DNA of 5,512 bases from Vulcanimicrobiota bacterium (lineage in GTDB: Bacteria > Eremiobacterota > Eremiobacteria > Baltobacterales > Baltobacteraceae), in the NCBI GenBank assembly GCA_028287545.1, contig JAQBPL010000059.1, positions 1-5,512 on the forward strand, in the 5' to 3' direction. Below, piece by piece: positions 1 to 5,512 of this stretch (within the stretch, counting starts at the first letter, position 1; each line of letters opens with the position of its first letter). The position numbers and the translations under genes are program-made. The notes under the pieces are model-generated. The model did no database searches. It was not told the origin of the DNA and saw nothing but the letters and a program-made list of their open reading frames with translations.

Positions 1-353
1 GCTTCGAAGAGCGCTCGAAGCTCGGAGCGGAGCTCGTGATGCTCGACCTGCTGCTGCCGCTCGACGAAGGCGGCGTGAAAGCGCTGATCGCCGCCGCGCG
101 CGAAGCGCTGCTCAACGTCGAGAAGCATGCGCAAGCGACGCGCGTGATGGTGACCGTCGCGACGATGAACGACGGCGTCGCGCTCACCGTCACCGACGAC
201 GGCGTCGGCCTCGGCACCGCGCAGCCCGACCATCGTGGGTTCGGCCTGGAGGCGATCCGCGACGTCCTCGACCAGATCGGCGGCCGGCTGCAGCTGACGG
301 AAGATGGCGACGAAGGCCTCAGCTTCCGCGCTTGGGTTCCGTACCGCTCGTGA
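1..353 (+). CDS. Sensor histidine kinase, NarL-type, C-terminal ATPase domain (5' end outside window)
   Basis: This is the C-terminal 116 residues of a two-component sensor kinase; the reading frame is open to the left edge, so the sensor region and the phospho-accepting histidine lie outside the window. The visible part is a HATPase_c (GHKL) domain. The N box REALLNVEKHAQA has its Mg-binding Asn at fragment residue 38. The G1 box is DDGVGLG (residues 65-71) and the G2-like GFGL is at 79-82. The form of the N box and the short C-terminus are typical of HisKA_3/NarL-type kinases, which phosphorylate LuxR-type response regulators. That fits the next gene, whose GTG start overlaps this stop codon (GTGA, 350-353), implying translational coupling and a cognate pair. 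All ATP-binding boxes look intact. The signal sensed cannot be inferred. Confidence 0.92.
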   Translation, partial: FEERSKLGAELVMLDLLLPLDEGGVKALIAAAREALLNVEKHAQATRVMVTVATMNDGVALTVTDDGVGLGTAQPDHRGFGLEAIRDVLDQIGGRLQLTEDGDEGLSFRAWVPYRS

Positions 354-958
354 CCGTGCGCGTGCTCGTCGTCGACGATCATCCGGTTGTCCGCGACGGC
401 GTCGAGATGCTGGCGCGCACGAACCCCAACATTCAGATTGCCGGCTACGCCGCAAGCGGGCACGATGCGCTGCGTATCGCGCCGGAAGTGCGGCCGGACG
501 TTATTCTGCTCGACTTGCGGCTCCCCGACATGCTCGCGCCCGAACTCATTCGCGAGCTGCGCGTCGCGGTGCCGGCCGCGAAAGTCGTGCTGTTCACCGC
601 GTATCCCGATCACCCGGCGGTCGGCGCCGCGCTCGAGGCCGGCGCGTACGGCGTGTTCCCCAAAGACGCGAGCCGCATGGACCTCGTCGCGGGGATCATG
701 CGCGCGATGCGGCCCGAAGGGAGCGAGCCCGCGCCGAGCGGATCGTCGCTGCGCCGCGACACCCACTCGCCGATCGCGCGGCGCGAGTACGACGTCCTGC
801 GCCGCTTGGCGACCGGCGAAACGAACTCCGAGATCGCGACCGCGATGCAGCTCAGTCCCAACACCGTCAAAGCCTACTTGCGCAACCTCATGCAAAAACT
901 CCGCGCCCGCAACCGCGTCGAAGCCATCTCCCGCGCGAGGGAAATGGGACTGCTCTAA
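350..958 (+). CDS. LuxR/NarL-family response regulator (receiver plus HTH)
   Basis: A 202-residue DNA-binding response regulator, phosphorylated by the upstream kinase. The receiver domain (about 1-120) has the acidic pair D9-D10, the phospho-acceptor D55 in LLDLRLPD, T83 and the conserved K105 in VFPKDA. The LuxR-type helix-turn-helix is at about 140-200, with the family pattern ATGETNSEIATAMQLSPNTVKAYL followed in part by LMQKLRARNR. I chose the GTG at 350 because it overlaps the kinase stop by four bases and gives the usual short N-terminus before the first beta strand (MTVRVLVVDDH). A TTG at 332 in the same frame would add six residues and lie inside the kinase gene. The loop after D55 (DMLAPELI) lacks the glycine common there, but all key residues are present. 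The target genes are unknown; the neighbouring lipid-type genes are not obviously linked to it. Confidence 0.94.
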   Translation: MTVRVLVVDDHPVVRDGVEMLARTNPNIQIAGYAASGHDALRIAPEVRPDVILLDLRLPDMLAPELIRELRVAVPAAKVVLFTAYPDHPAVGAALEAGAYGVFPKDASRMDLVAGIMRAMRPEGSEPAPSGSSLRRDTHSPIARREYDVLRRLATGETNSEIATAMQLSPNTVKAYLRNLMQKLRARNRVEAISRAREMGLL

Positions 959-979
959 CCGCGTCACGCGTAACGAGGG

Positions 980-1025
980 CCCTTCGACAAGCTCAGGGTG
1001 ACAGGGGACAAGCTCAGGGTGACAC
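980..1025. repeat. Tandem pair of a dispersed-type repeat, 21-base period
   Basis: An 18-base unit, GACAAGCTCAGGGTGACA, occurs exactly at 986-1003 and again at 1007-1024, so the period is 21 bases. The left copy carries the extension CCCTTC at 980-985 and the right copy is preceded by GGG. From memory, this element with its CCCTTCGACAAGCTCAGGG core is widely scattered in intergenic DNA of several bacterial phyla, and is often mistranslated as peptides containing VTLSLSKG. The unit is an imperfect palindrome (CCCT at 980-983 against AGGG at 995-998), so it may fold weakly in RNA. It lies in the convergent gap between the response regulator and the MmyB-like regulator, and the right copy supplies the last codons and stop of the latter. 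Any terminator role is unproven. Confidence 0.8.
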
Positions 1026-1811
1026 GGCGGCCGGCAGAAAGAACACCGCACGCAGCGAGGCGCTGTTCTGCGGGACCATCGTGAGCGTCGAGAAGCGGCG
1101 GCGTTCGCCGTCGTTGCCGACGACCTCGATGTGGCCTTCCGAGCGGACCTGCACGTCGCGATCCTGCTGCCAGAGCGCGGCGAAGTCGTCGCTGTGCGCG
1201 CGCAGCTGCTCGACCACTTCGGCGAAGTCGCTCGCGCCGGGGTAGCGCGCGAAATCGAGCCGGAATTGGGAAACGATGCGCTGTGCCATCTCGCGCCAGC
1301 CGGGATACAGCGTGCGCGCATGCTCCGCTGAAAACACCCACCAGAGCGCGTTGACCGCACCCCACGGCGCGACCGGCAGCGGACCGAAGAGATCCATCAT
1401 CAGCGCGTTCCACATGACGATGTCCCAGCGCCGGGTCATCACGTACGCCGGCCCGAGCGCGTGACGTTCGATCAGCGAGCGCAGGGCGGCGCCGACGTCC
1501 TGGACCTTGGGCTGCGCGGGCTCGTCCTTCGAGCGGACGGTGAGCAAGTACGCGCGGCCGGACTCGTCGAGCCGCAGCGCGTTGGCGACCGAGTTCAGCG
1601 CCAGCGCCGAGACCGGAAAGTCGCGGCCCTGCTCGAGCCACGTGTAGAGCGTGACGCTGACGTAGGCCAGCGCGGCGACCTCGGCCCGGCTCAGCCCCTC
1701 GCCGCGCCGCTTCGCGCCGCTCGGCAAGCCGACGCCCTCCGGCCGCAGCGTGCGCCGGCGGGCCCGCACGAACTCACCGACCAGGCGCCGATGCTCCTCA
1801 GCCACGTCCAT
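1014..1811 (-). CDS. XRE-type transcriptional regulator with MmyB/MltR-like ligand-binding domain
   Basis: A 265-residue regulator. The N-terminal XRE helix-turn-helix (about 5-85) has the hallmark order of the family: EFVRARRRTLRPEGVGLP, then KRRGEGLSRAEVAALA, then VSVTLYTWLEQGRDFPVS and LNSVANALRLDESGRAYLL. The C-terminal PAS-like MmyB ligand-binding domain (about 95-260) shows the typical RRWDIVMWNALMMDLFG segment, then FSAEHARTLYPGW and HSDDFAALWQQDRDVQ. A family member from Chloroflexus (MltR) was crystallised with a bound fatty acid, as I recall, so an acyl-type ligand is plausible here. The start is uncertain: ATG at 1811 is chosen because the domain begins right after it, but an in-frame GTG at 1832 would add seven residues, and neither has a clear ribosome binding site. 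The gene is divergent from an acyl-CoA dehydrogenase, which suggests it controls that gene. Its last codons (V-S-P-stop) are made of repeat sequence. Confidence 0.93.
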   Translation of the reverse strand: MDVAEEHRRLVGEFVRARRRTLRPEGVGLPSGAKRRGEGLSRAEVAALAYVSVTLYTWLEQGRDFPVSALALNSVANALRLDESGRAYLLTVRSKDEPAQPKVQDVGAALRSLIERHALGPAYVMTRRWDIVMWNALMMDLFGPLPVAPWGAVNALWWVFSAEHARTLYPGWREMAQRIVSQFRLDFARYPGASDFAEVVEQLRAHSDDFAALWQQDRDVQVRSEGHIEVVGNDGERRRFSTLTMVPQNSASLRAVFFLPAAVSP

Positions 1812-1894
1812 CGAGGGTAGTAACTTTGTCACCAGGGCCGGACCGCACTTCCGAGAGGCGAGGCGGGGCGCACGGCCGCAACCTTCGGTCCTGC
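1812..1894. promoter_or_regulatory. Divergent intergenic region between MmyB-like regulator and acyl-CoA dehydrogenase
   Basis: These 83 bases separate two divergent starts and so must hold both promoters unless the regulator starts at 1832. I see no convincing -35/-10 pair on either strand. TTGTCA at 1826-1831 resembles a -35 box for the plus strand, but no good -10 follows. A six-base inverted repeat, GGACCG at 1840-1845 and CGGTCC at 1886-1891, brackets most of the region and ends four bases before the dehydrogenase start; with a 40-base spacer it could be chance. A purine-rich stretch GAGAGGCGAGGCGGGG lies at 1854-1869, too far from the ATG to be its ribosome binding site. The role as a regulatory region is inferred from gene arrangement. 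Confidence 0.4.
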
Positions 1895-3043
1895 ATGAAT
1901 TTCGACCTGACCGACGACCAGCGCGCGATCCGCGACCTCTGCCGCGACTTCGCCCAGAACGAGGTTGCTCCTCAAGCCGAGCACAACGACGCGCACGAGC
2001 AGTTCCCGTACGGTCTGGTGAAAAAGATGGCCGAACTCGGCCTGATGGGCCTGCCGTTCCCCGAAGAGTACGGCGGCGCCGGCGCCGACACGATCAGCTA
2101 CGCGCTCGCGGTCATGGAGATCAGCCGCGCCGACGCCTCGACCGGGATCACGCTGGCCGCGCACGTCTCGCTCGGCGCGTCGCCGATCTATCGGTTCGGC
2201 ACCGAAAAACAGAAGCAGGAGTACCTCGTCCCGCTGGTGCGCGGTGAGCGGCTGTGGGGTTTCGGCCTGACCGAACCGGGTGCCGGCAGCGATGCGGGCG
2301 CGACCTCTACGCGCGCCGAGCTGCGCGACGGAACGTGGACGATCAACGGCGCGAAGGCGTTCATCACGAACAGCGGCACCGACATCACCGGCGGCACGAC
2401 GATCACCGCGGTGACGGGCAAAGACGCGAGCGGGCGCAGCGAGATCTCCAACCTCATCGTCCCCCAGGACACGCCCGGTTTCACGCGCTCGAAGAAGTAT
2501 AAGAAGATGGGCTGGCGCGCGTCGGATACGCGCGAGCTGTCGTTCGTCGACGCGCGCGTGCCGGAGGAGAACTTGCTCGGCGAGCGCGGCAAAGGGCTCC
2601 AGCAGTTTCTGAAGATCCTCGACGGCGGACGCATCTCGGTCGCCGCGCTGTCGGTGGGTCTCGCGATGGGTGCCTACGACGAAGCGCTCAAGTACGCAAA
2701 GGAACGCCAGCAGTTCGGCAAGTCGATCTCGAAATTCCAAGCGATCCAGTTCAAGCTCGCCGACATGCTGACCGAAATCGAGCACGCCAAGCTGATGGTG
2801 CTCAAAGCGGCGTGGGAAAAGGATCGCGGCCTGCCCTTCGAGATGACGGCGTCGCTGGCGAAGCTGTTCTCGGGCGAGATGTCGCGCCGCGTCGTCAACG
2901 AAGCGCTGCAGGTCCACGGCGGCTACGGCTTCATGGACGAGTACCCGATCTCGCGCATGTACCGCGATCAGAAGATCAACGAAATCGGCGAAGGCACCAA
3001 CGAAATCCAACGCCTCGTGATCGCGCGCCTGATCGGGCTCTAG
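1895..3043 (+). CDS. Acyl-CoA dehydrogenase (FAD-dependent)
   Basis: A complete 382-residue acyl-CoA dehydrogenase, which oxidises acyl-CoA to trans-2-enoyl-CoA with FAD and passes electrons to electron-transfer flavoprotein; cytoplasmic. The domain order is normal: helical N-terminal domain (FDLTDDQRAIRDLCRDF from residue 3), beta domain with the family signature GLTEPGAGSD (124-133), and C-terminal helical domain with ERQQFGKSI (270-278) and VHGGYGF (340-346). The catalytic base is Glu366 in IGEGTNEIQRLVIARLIG, the position used by short/medium-chain and butyryl-CoA dehydrogenases, with Gly in place of the common Tyr just before it. ATG at 1895 is chosen because it begins the conserved MNFDLTDDQ; the frame is open further upstream to 1826 but that part is not family-like. 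No strong ribosome binding site is seen. The substrate cannot be read from sequence; length and motifs suggest a general short/medium-chain enzyme. Its stop directly abuts that of the next, convergent gene. Confidence 0.97.
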   Translation: MNFDLTDDQRAIRDLCRDFAQNEVAPQAEHNDAHEQFPYGLVKKMAELGLMGLPFPEEYGGAGADTISYALAVMEISRADASTGITLAAHVSLGASPIYRFGTEKQKQEYLVPLVRGERLWGFGLTEPGAGSDAGATSTRAELRDGTWTINGAKAFITNSGTDITGGTTITAVTGKDASGRSEISNLIVPQDTPGFTRSKKYKKMGWRASDTRELSFVDARVPEENLLGERGKGLQQFLKILDGGRISVAALSVGLAMGAYDEALKYAKERQQFGKSISKFQAIQFKLADMLTEIEHAKLMVLKAAWEKDRGLPFEMTASLAKLFSGEMSRRVVNEALQVHGGYGFMDEYPISRMYRDQKINEIGEGTNEIQRLVIARLIGL

Positions 3044-3856
3044 TCACCGCTGAAGCCAGTTCGTCTTCGCGTAGGTTGCGCGGCCGTCGACGACGTGGAG
3101 GGTGTAGGCGTGGCGTGAGGACGACGAGCGGTTCGGCGCGCTGTAGTGCGGGAGCAGTCCGTGGAACACGACGAGCGTTCCGGCGTCGACCTCGAGCGGT
3201 TCGGCGCTCGCCTCGGACGGCCACGGCGTCGCATCGAGCGATTCCATGCGCGGCTTTCCGTCTTCCACCACGAAGCGCTCGCGCAACGGCGTGCGATGGC
3301 CGCCGCGCTGCGTCCACAAGCAGCCGTTGGTGCGGTCCGCGCGCTCGAGCGCGAACCAGAACGTCAGCACCGTGATCGGGTCGGTGACGAAATACGTCGC
3401 GTCTTGATGCCAGCGGACTTCCCCGCCGATGTGCGGCTGCTTGAAGATGTACATCGACTGGTACACGCGCGGGTCGTCGTTCCCGAGCTCGACCGCGAGG
3501 TCGCGCAGTCGCGGATCATGCGAGAAGCGCGCGAAGATGGGATCGAGCTCGTGCAGCGCGTGCCCGATCTTGTTGATCGAAAGCTGCTTCGGCCCACGCA
3601 GCACGCCGCCCGCATCGAACGCCTCTTCTTCGAAGAAGCAGCGGACCGCAGTCCCGGAGGTGAGGAAGTACTCCTCCGCCTTCGTCTTGGCGTCGTCGCG
3701 CGTCGAGAACACGGCGCCCGCCGTGCGCGGGTCGAACTCCGCGACGATCTCTCCGGCGCGGGCGCGCAGTCCGGCGATCTCCGCCGCGGAGATGAAGTCG
3801 GGGATGACCAGATAGCCGGTCGCCTCGAAGGCGGCCGCGCGGGACTCGACCTGCAT
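3044..3856 (-). CDS. Phytanoyl-CoA dioxygenase (PhyH) family oxygenase, PHYHD1-like
   Basis: A 270-residue Fe(II)/2-oxoglutarate-dependent oxygenase of the PhyH family. The iron ligands are H150 and D152 (RWHQDATYF) and H237 (LLPHYSAPNRS), with R248 as the likely 2-oxoglutarate carboxylate ligand (SSRHAYTLH). The core resembles, as I recall it, vertebrate PHYHD1 more than phytanoyl-CoA hydroxylase: LSINKIGHALHELDPIF (92-108), QSMYIFKQPHIGGEV (133-147), NGCLW (177-181) and a C-terminal NWLQ (266-269). So an acyl-CoA substrate should not be assumed. One oddity is at 183-187, where the usual PGSH after GCLW reads RGGH. Start ATG 3856 precedes the normal beginning of the fold (AAAFEATGYLVIPDF) and lies 16 bases after the stop of the upstream gene, so it is probably the last gene of a minus-strand operon. 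No clear ribosome binding site is seen. The true substrate is unknown. Confidence 0.95.
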   Translation of the reverse strand: MQVESRAAAFEATGYLVIPDFISAAEIAGLRARAGEIVAEFDPRTAGAVFSTRDDAKTKAEEYFLTSGTAVRCFFEEEAFDAGGVLRGPKQLSINKIGHALHELDPIFARFSHDPRLRDLAVELGNDDPRVYQSMYIFKQPHIGGEVRWHQDATYFVTDPITVLTFWFALERADRTNGCLWTQRGGHRTPLRERFVVEDGKPRMESLDATPWPSEASAEPLEVDAGTLVVFHGLLPHYSAPNRSSSSRHAYTLHVVDGRATYAKTNWLQR

Positions 3857-3872
3857 GCCAGGCCGGGTTTCG

Positions 3873-4289
3873 TCAGGCCGCGGAGCGCAGCCCTTGGACC
3901 GAGACGAAGGTGAAGCGCCCCTCGCGCACGCCGGTGAAGAACGCCGACATGTCGTCGGCCATTCGCGAGCCGCCCTCGGCCGTCAGCGTGTATCCGCCGG
4001 CGGCGGTGCGCTCGTAGATCGCGACCGCCGGTCTTCCGGATACGGCATCGATGCTGGGACGATCGACGAACGTGGCCTCGATCGTACCGTCCGGCGAGGC
4101 CGTAATCAGCACCGACTGCCCGTCATAGCGCCAGCAGGCCGTGCCGCGGTCGCGCCATAGCGTCAGATCGTCGCCGAACCGCTCGGTCAGCAAGGCCATT
4201 GCGCCGGCCAGCGACCAAGTGGACCCCAAAGCTCCCATGAGCGATAGGCTACCGCTCACGGCCGGGCACAGCACGGGCCAAGAGGCCAT
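3873..4289 (-). CDS. Uncharacterised small protein (up to 138 residues)
   Basis: I do not recognise this protein. If started at the ATG at 4289 it has 138 residues. The first 35 carry no charge and are rich in Leu, Ala, Gly, Ser and Trp, yet lack the basic N-terminus of a signal peptide. In-frame ATGs at 4238 (residue 18) and 4199 (residue 31) are alternatives, and the last gives a soluble-looking 108-residue protein starting MALLTERFGDDL. The ATG at 4289 is preceded by a run of six G, a weak ribosome-binding candidate. The body alternates short beta-type stretches (SVLITASPDG, IEATFVD, AVAIYERT, GYTLTAEGG, RFTFVSVQ) with an acidic helix, suggesting a small beta-rich fold; there is no known motif. 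It lies 39 bases after one small gene and 16 before the PhyH-family gene, all on the minus strand, so an operon is likely. Third-position G/C is high, supporting real coding. Confidence 0.62.
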   Translation of the reverse strand: MASWPVLCPAVSGSLSLMGALGSTWSLAGAMALLTERFGDDLTLWRDRGTACWRYDGQSVLITASPDGTIEATFVDRPSIDAVSGRPAVAIYERTAAGGYTLTAEGGSRMADDMSAFFTGVREGRFTFVSVQGLRSAA

Positions 4290-4328
4290 CAGCCCCCCGG
4301 CCCGATTGGTGATGAGTCTAGCCGCCGC

Positions 4329-4580
4329 CTAAGAGAGGCGGGCGGCGATCGTTGCGCCGATGGTCTCCGGCAACGCGTCGTGGTAGCCGAGCGAGAGGCG
4401 CTCGCCGCCGTCGAAGTCGACGTTCACGGTCGATTCGTTGTCCTGCAGCGACGCGGCCGCGGTGCCGCGCTTGCCGACCCAAATCGCCGAGTCCGACGAA
4501 AGTTCGGTCGTGCGGACGCTATCGCCGAGGCGGCCGTGAACCTGCGCGTTCACCGAGTCGATCCATTGATCGAATGTCAT
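4329..4580 (-). CDS. Uncharacterised small protein (83 residues), first gene of minus-strand operon
   Basis: I do not recognise this 83-residue protein. It starts with an amphipathic helix (MTFDQWIDSVNAQVHGRLGD), continues with beta-type segments (SAIWVGKRGTAAASL, STVNVDFDGGERLSLGY) and ends in a helix (LPETIGATIAARLS). There is no signal peptide, membrane segment, cysteine or catalytic motif. Codon use matches the neighbouring genes, with strong G/C at third positions, and the ATG at 4580 is the first in-frame start after a divergent promoter region. An AGG eight bases upstream could serve as a weak ribosome binding site, or it may overlap a -10-like TATAGG. It precedes the 138-residue gene by 39 bases and the PhyH-family gene beyond it. 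Its RLGD...AIW...AAS pattern loosely resembles part of the next protein, so the two might be paralogues. Confidence 0.68.
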   Translation of the reverse strand: MTFDQWIDSVNAQVHGRLGDSVRTTELSSDSAIWVGKRGTAAASLQDNESTVNVDFDGGERLSLGYHDALPETIGATIAARLS

Positions 4581-4719
4581 ACAGAAGACCTATACCCTTA
4601 TCCGTTTGTCCAAGTACACCACGAGCATACCGTTTGCCGCTGTCCATTTGCAATGGGTCTCCTGGAGAAATAATCCGGCCTGAACCTTCGCCGCCCCGGC
4701 CCGGGTTCGGTTTGGCGTG
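4581..4719. promoter_or_regulatory. Divergent promoter region for the small-gene/PhyH operon (-) and the SDR gene (+)
   Basis: This 139-base gap lies between divergent starts and is visibly more A/T-rich than its surroundings from about 4590 to 4675. CCATTTGCAATGG at 4644-4656 is an inverted repeat (CCATT/AATGG) centred on self-complementary TTGCAA (4648-4653), which can be read as a -35-like box on both strands. For the plus strand, AATAAT at 4669-4674 is a -10-like hexamer 15 bases downstream. For the minus strand, TATGCT (plus-strand 4624-4629) lies 18 bases away. A second minus-strand -10-like element, TATAGG, sits at plus-strand 4589-4594, eight bases before the ATG. A direct repeat CCGTTTG occurs at 4602-4608 and 4630-4636, each followed by GTCCA within a few bases, and may be operator sequence. 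All assignments are by eye. Confidence 0.35.

Positions 4720-5512
<793 letters not shown>

Noticed and set aside
959..1013. Possible rho-independent terminator between the two convergent genes
   Set aside because: There are short inverted elements (CGCG around 960-970 and CCCT/AGGG in the repeat), but stems are only about four base pairs and no T-run follows on either strand.
304..1245. Plus-strand open frame (313 codons) spanning the response regulator, the repeat and the regulator's 3' end
   Set aside because: The product is an Arg/Ala-rich frame-shifted reading of the response regulator and runs through the repeat pair into an opposite-strand gene; not a plausible protein.
964..1641. Alternative minus-strand frame ending in repeat-derived VTLSLSKGP-like peptide
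   Set aside because: It is out of frame with the MmyB-like regulator and only looks open because of high GC; the peptide ending is a known artefact type of translating this repeat.
1826..1894. N-terminal extension of the acyl-CoA dehydrogenase (23 residues)
   Set aside because: The extra residues (SPGPDRTSERRGG and on) have no counterpart in the family, whose N-terminus matches MNFDLTDDQ exactly at 1895.
1829..3010. Long minus-strand open frame (393 codons) opposite the acyl-CoA dehydrogenase
   Set aside because: The plus-strand gene is an unmistakable acyl-CoA dehydrogenase over its whole length; the antisense translation is low-complexity and has no family motifs.
3146..3913. Plus-strand open frame (255 codons) opposite the PhyH-family gene
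   Set aside because: The minus strand encodes a full 2-oxoglutarate oxygenase with iron ligands; the plus-strand translation has no domain and is Arg/Val/Glu-rich shadow sequence.

Overview
The window is gene-dense, high-GC bacterial DNA (roughly two thirds G+C by eye, with strong G/C preference at third codon positions). It carries parts or all of eight protein-coding genes and no gap longer than about 140 bases. No RNA gene, CRISPR array, transposase or phage gene is visible. The source could be a soil-type lineage such as Actinobacteria, Chloroflexota or an Eremiobacterota-like phylum. That guess rests only on base composition and gene families, and no marker gene settles it.

Layout from left to right: (1) The 3' end of a NarL-type sensor histidine kinase (1-353, +) overlaps its LuxR/NarL-type response regulator (350-958, +) by four bases. 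(2) A 55-base convergent gap holds a tandem pair of a dispersed-type repeat that runs into the stop codon of the next gene. (3) An XRE-type regulator with an MmyB/MltR-like ligand-binding domain (1014-1811, -) is divergent from a complete acyl-CoA dehydrogenase (1895-3043, +). (4) The dehydrogenase meets, stop codon against stop codon, a phytanoyl-CoA-dioxygenase-family oxygenase (3044-3856, -). This oxygenase is the last gene of a probable three-gene minus-strand operon that begins with two small proteins I do not recognise (4329-4580 and 3873-4289). (5) A 139-base divergent promoter region separates that operon from a short-chain dehydrogenase/reductase (4720 to the window end, +), which is complete except for its last base or bases.

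The genes to the right of the two-component pair share a loose lipid/oxidation theme: an acyl-CoA dehydrogenase, an Fe(II)/2-oxoglutarate oxygenase, an NAD(P)-dependent SDR, and a regulator whose family has a fatty-acid-binding precedent. A working model is that the regulator senses an acyl ligand and controls the divergent dehydrogenase; this is inference. Nothing here amounts to a clearly new molecular system. The items most worth a second look are the regulator/dehydrogenase pair, the repeat pair inside a gene's 3' end, the PHYHD1-like oxygenase with its two unknown small partners, and the symmetric divergent promoter region.
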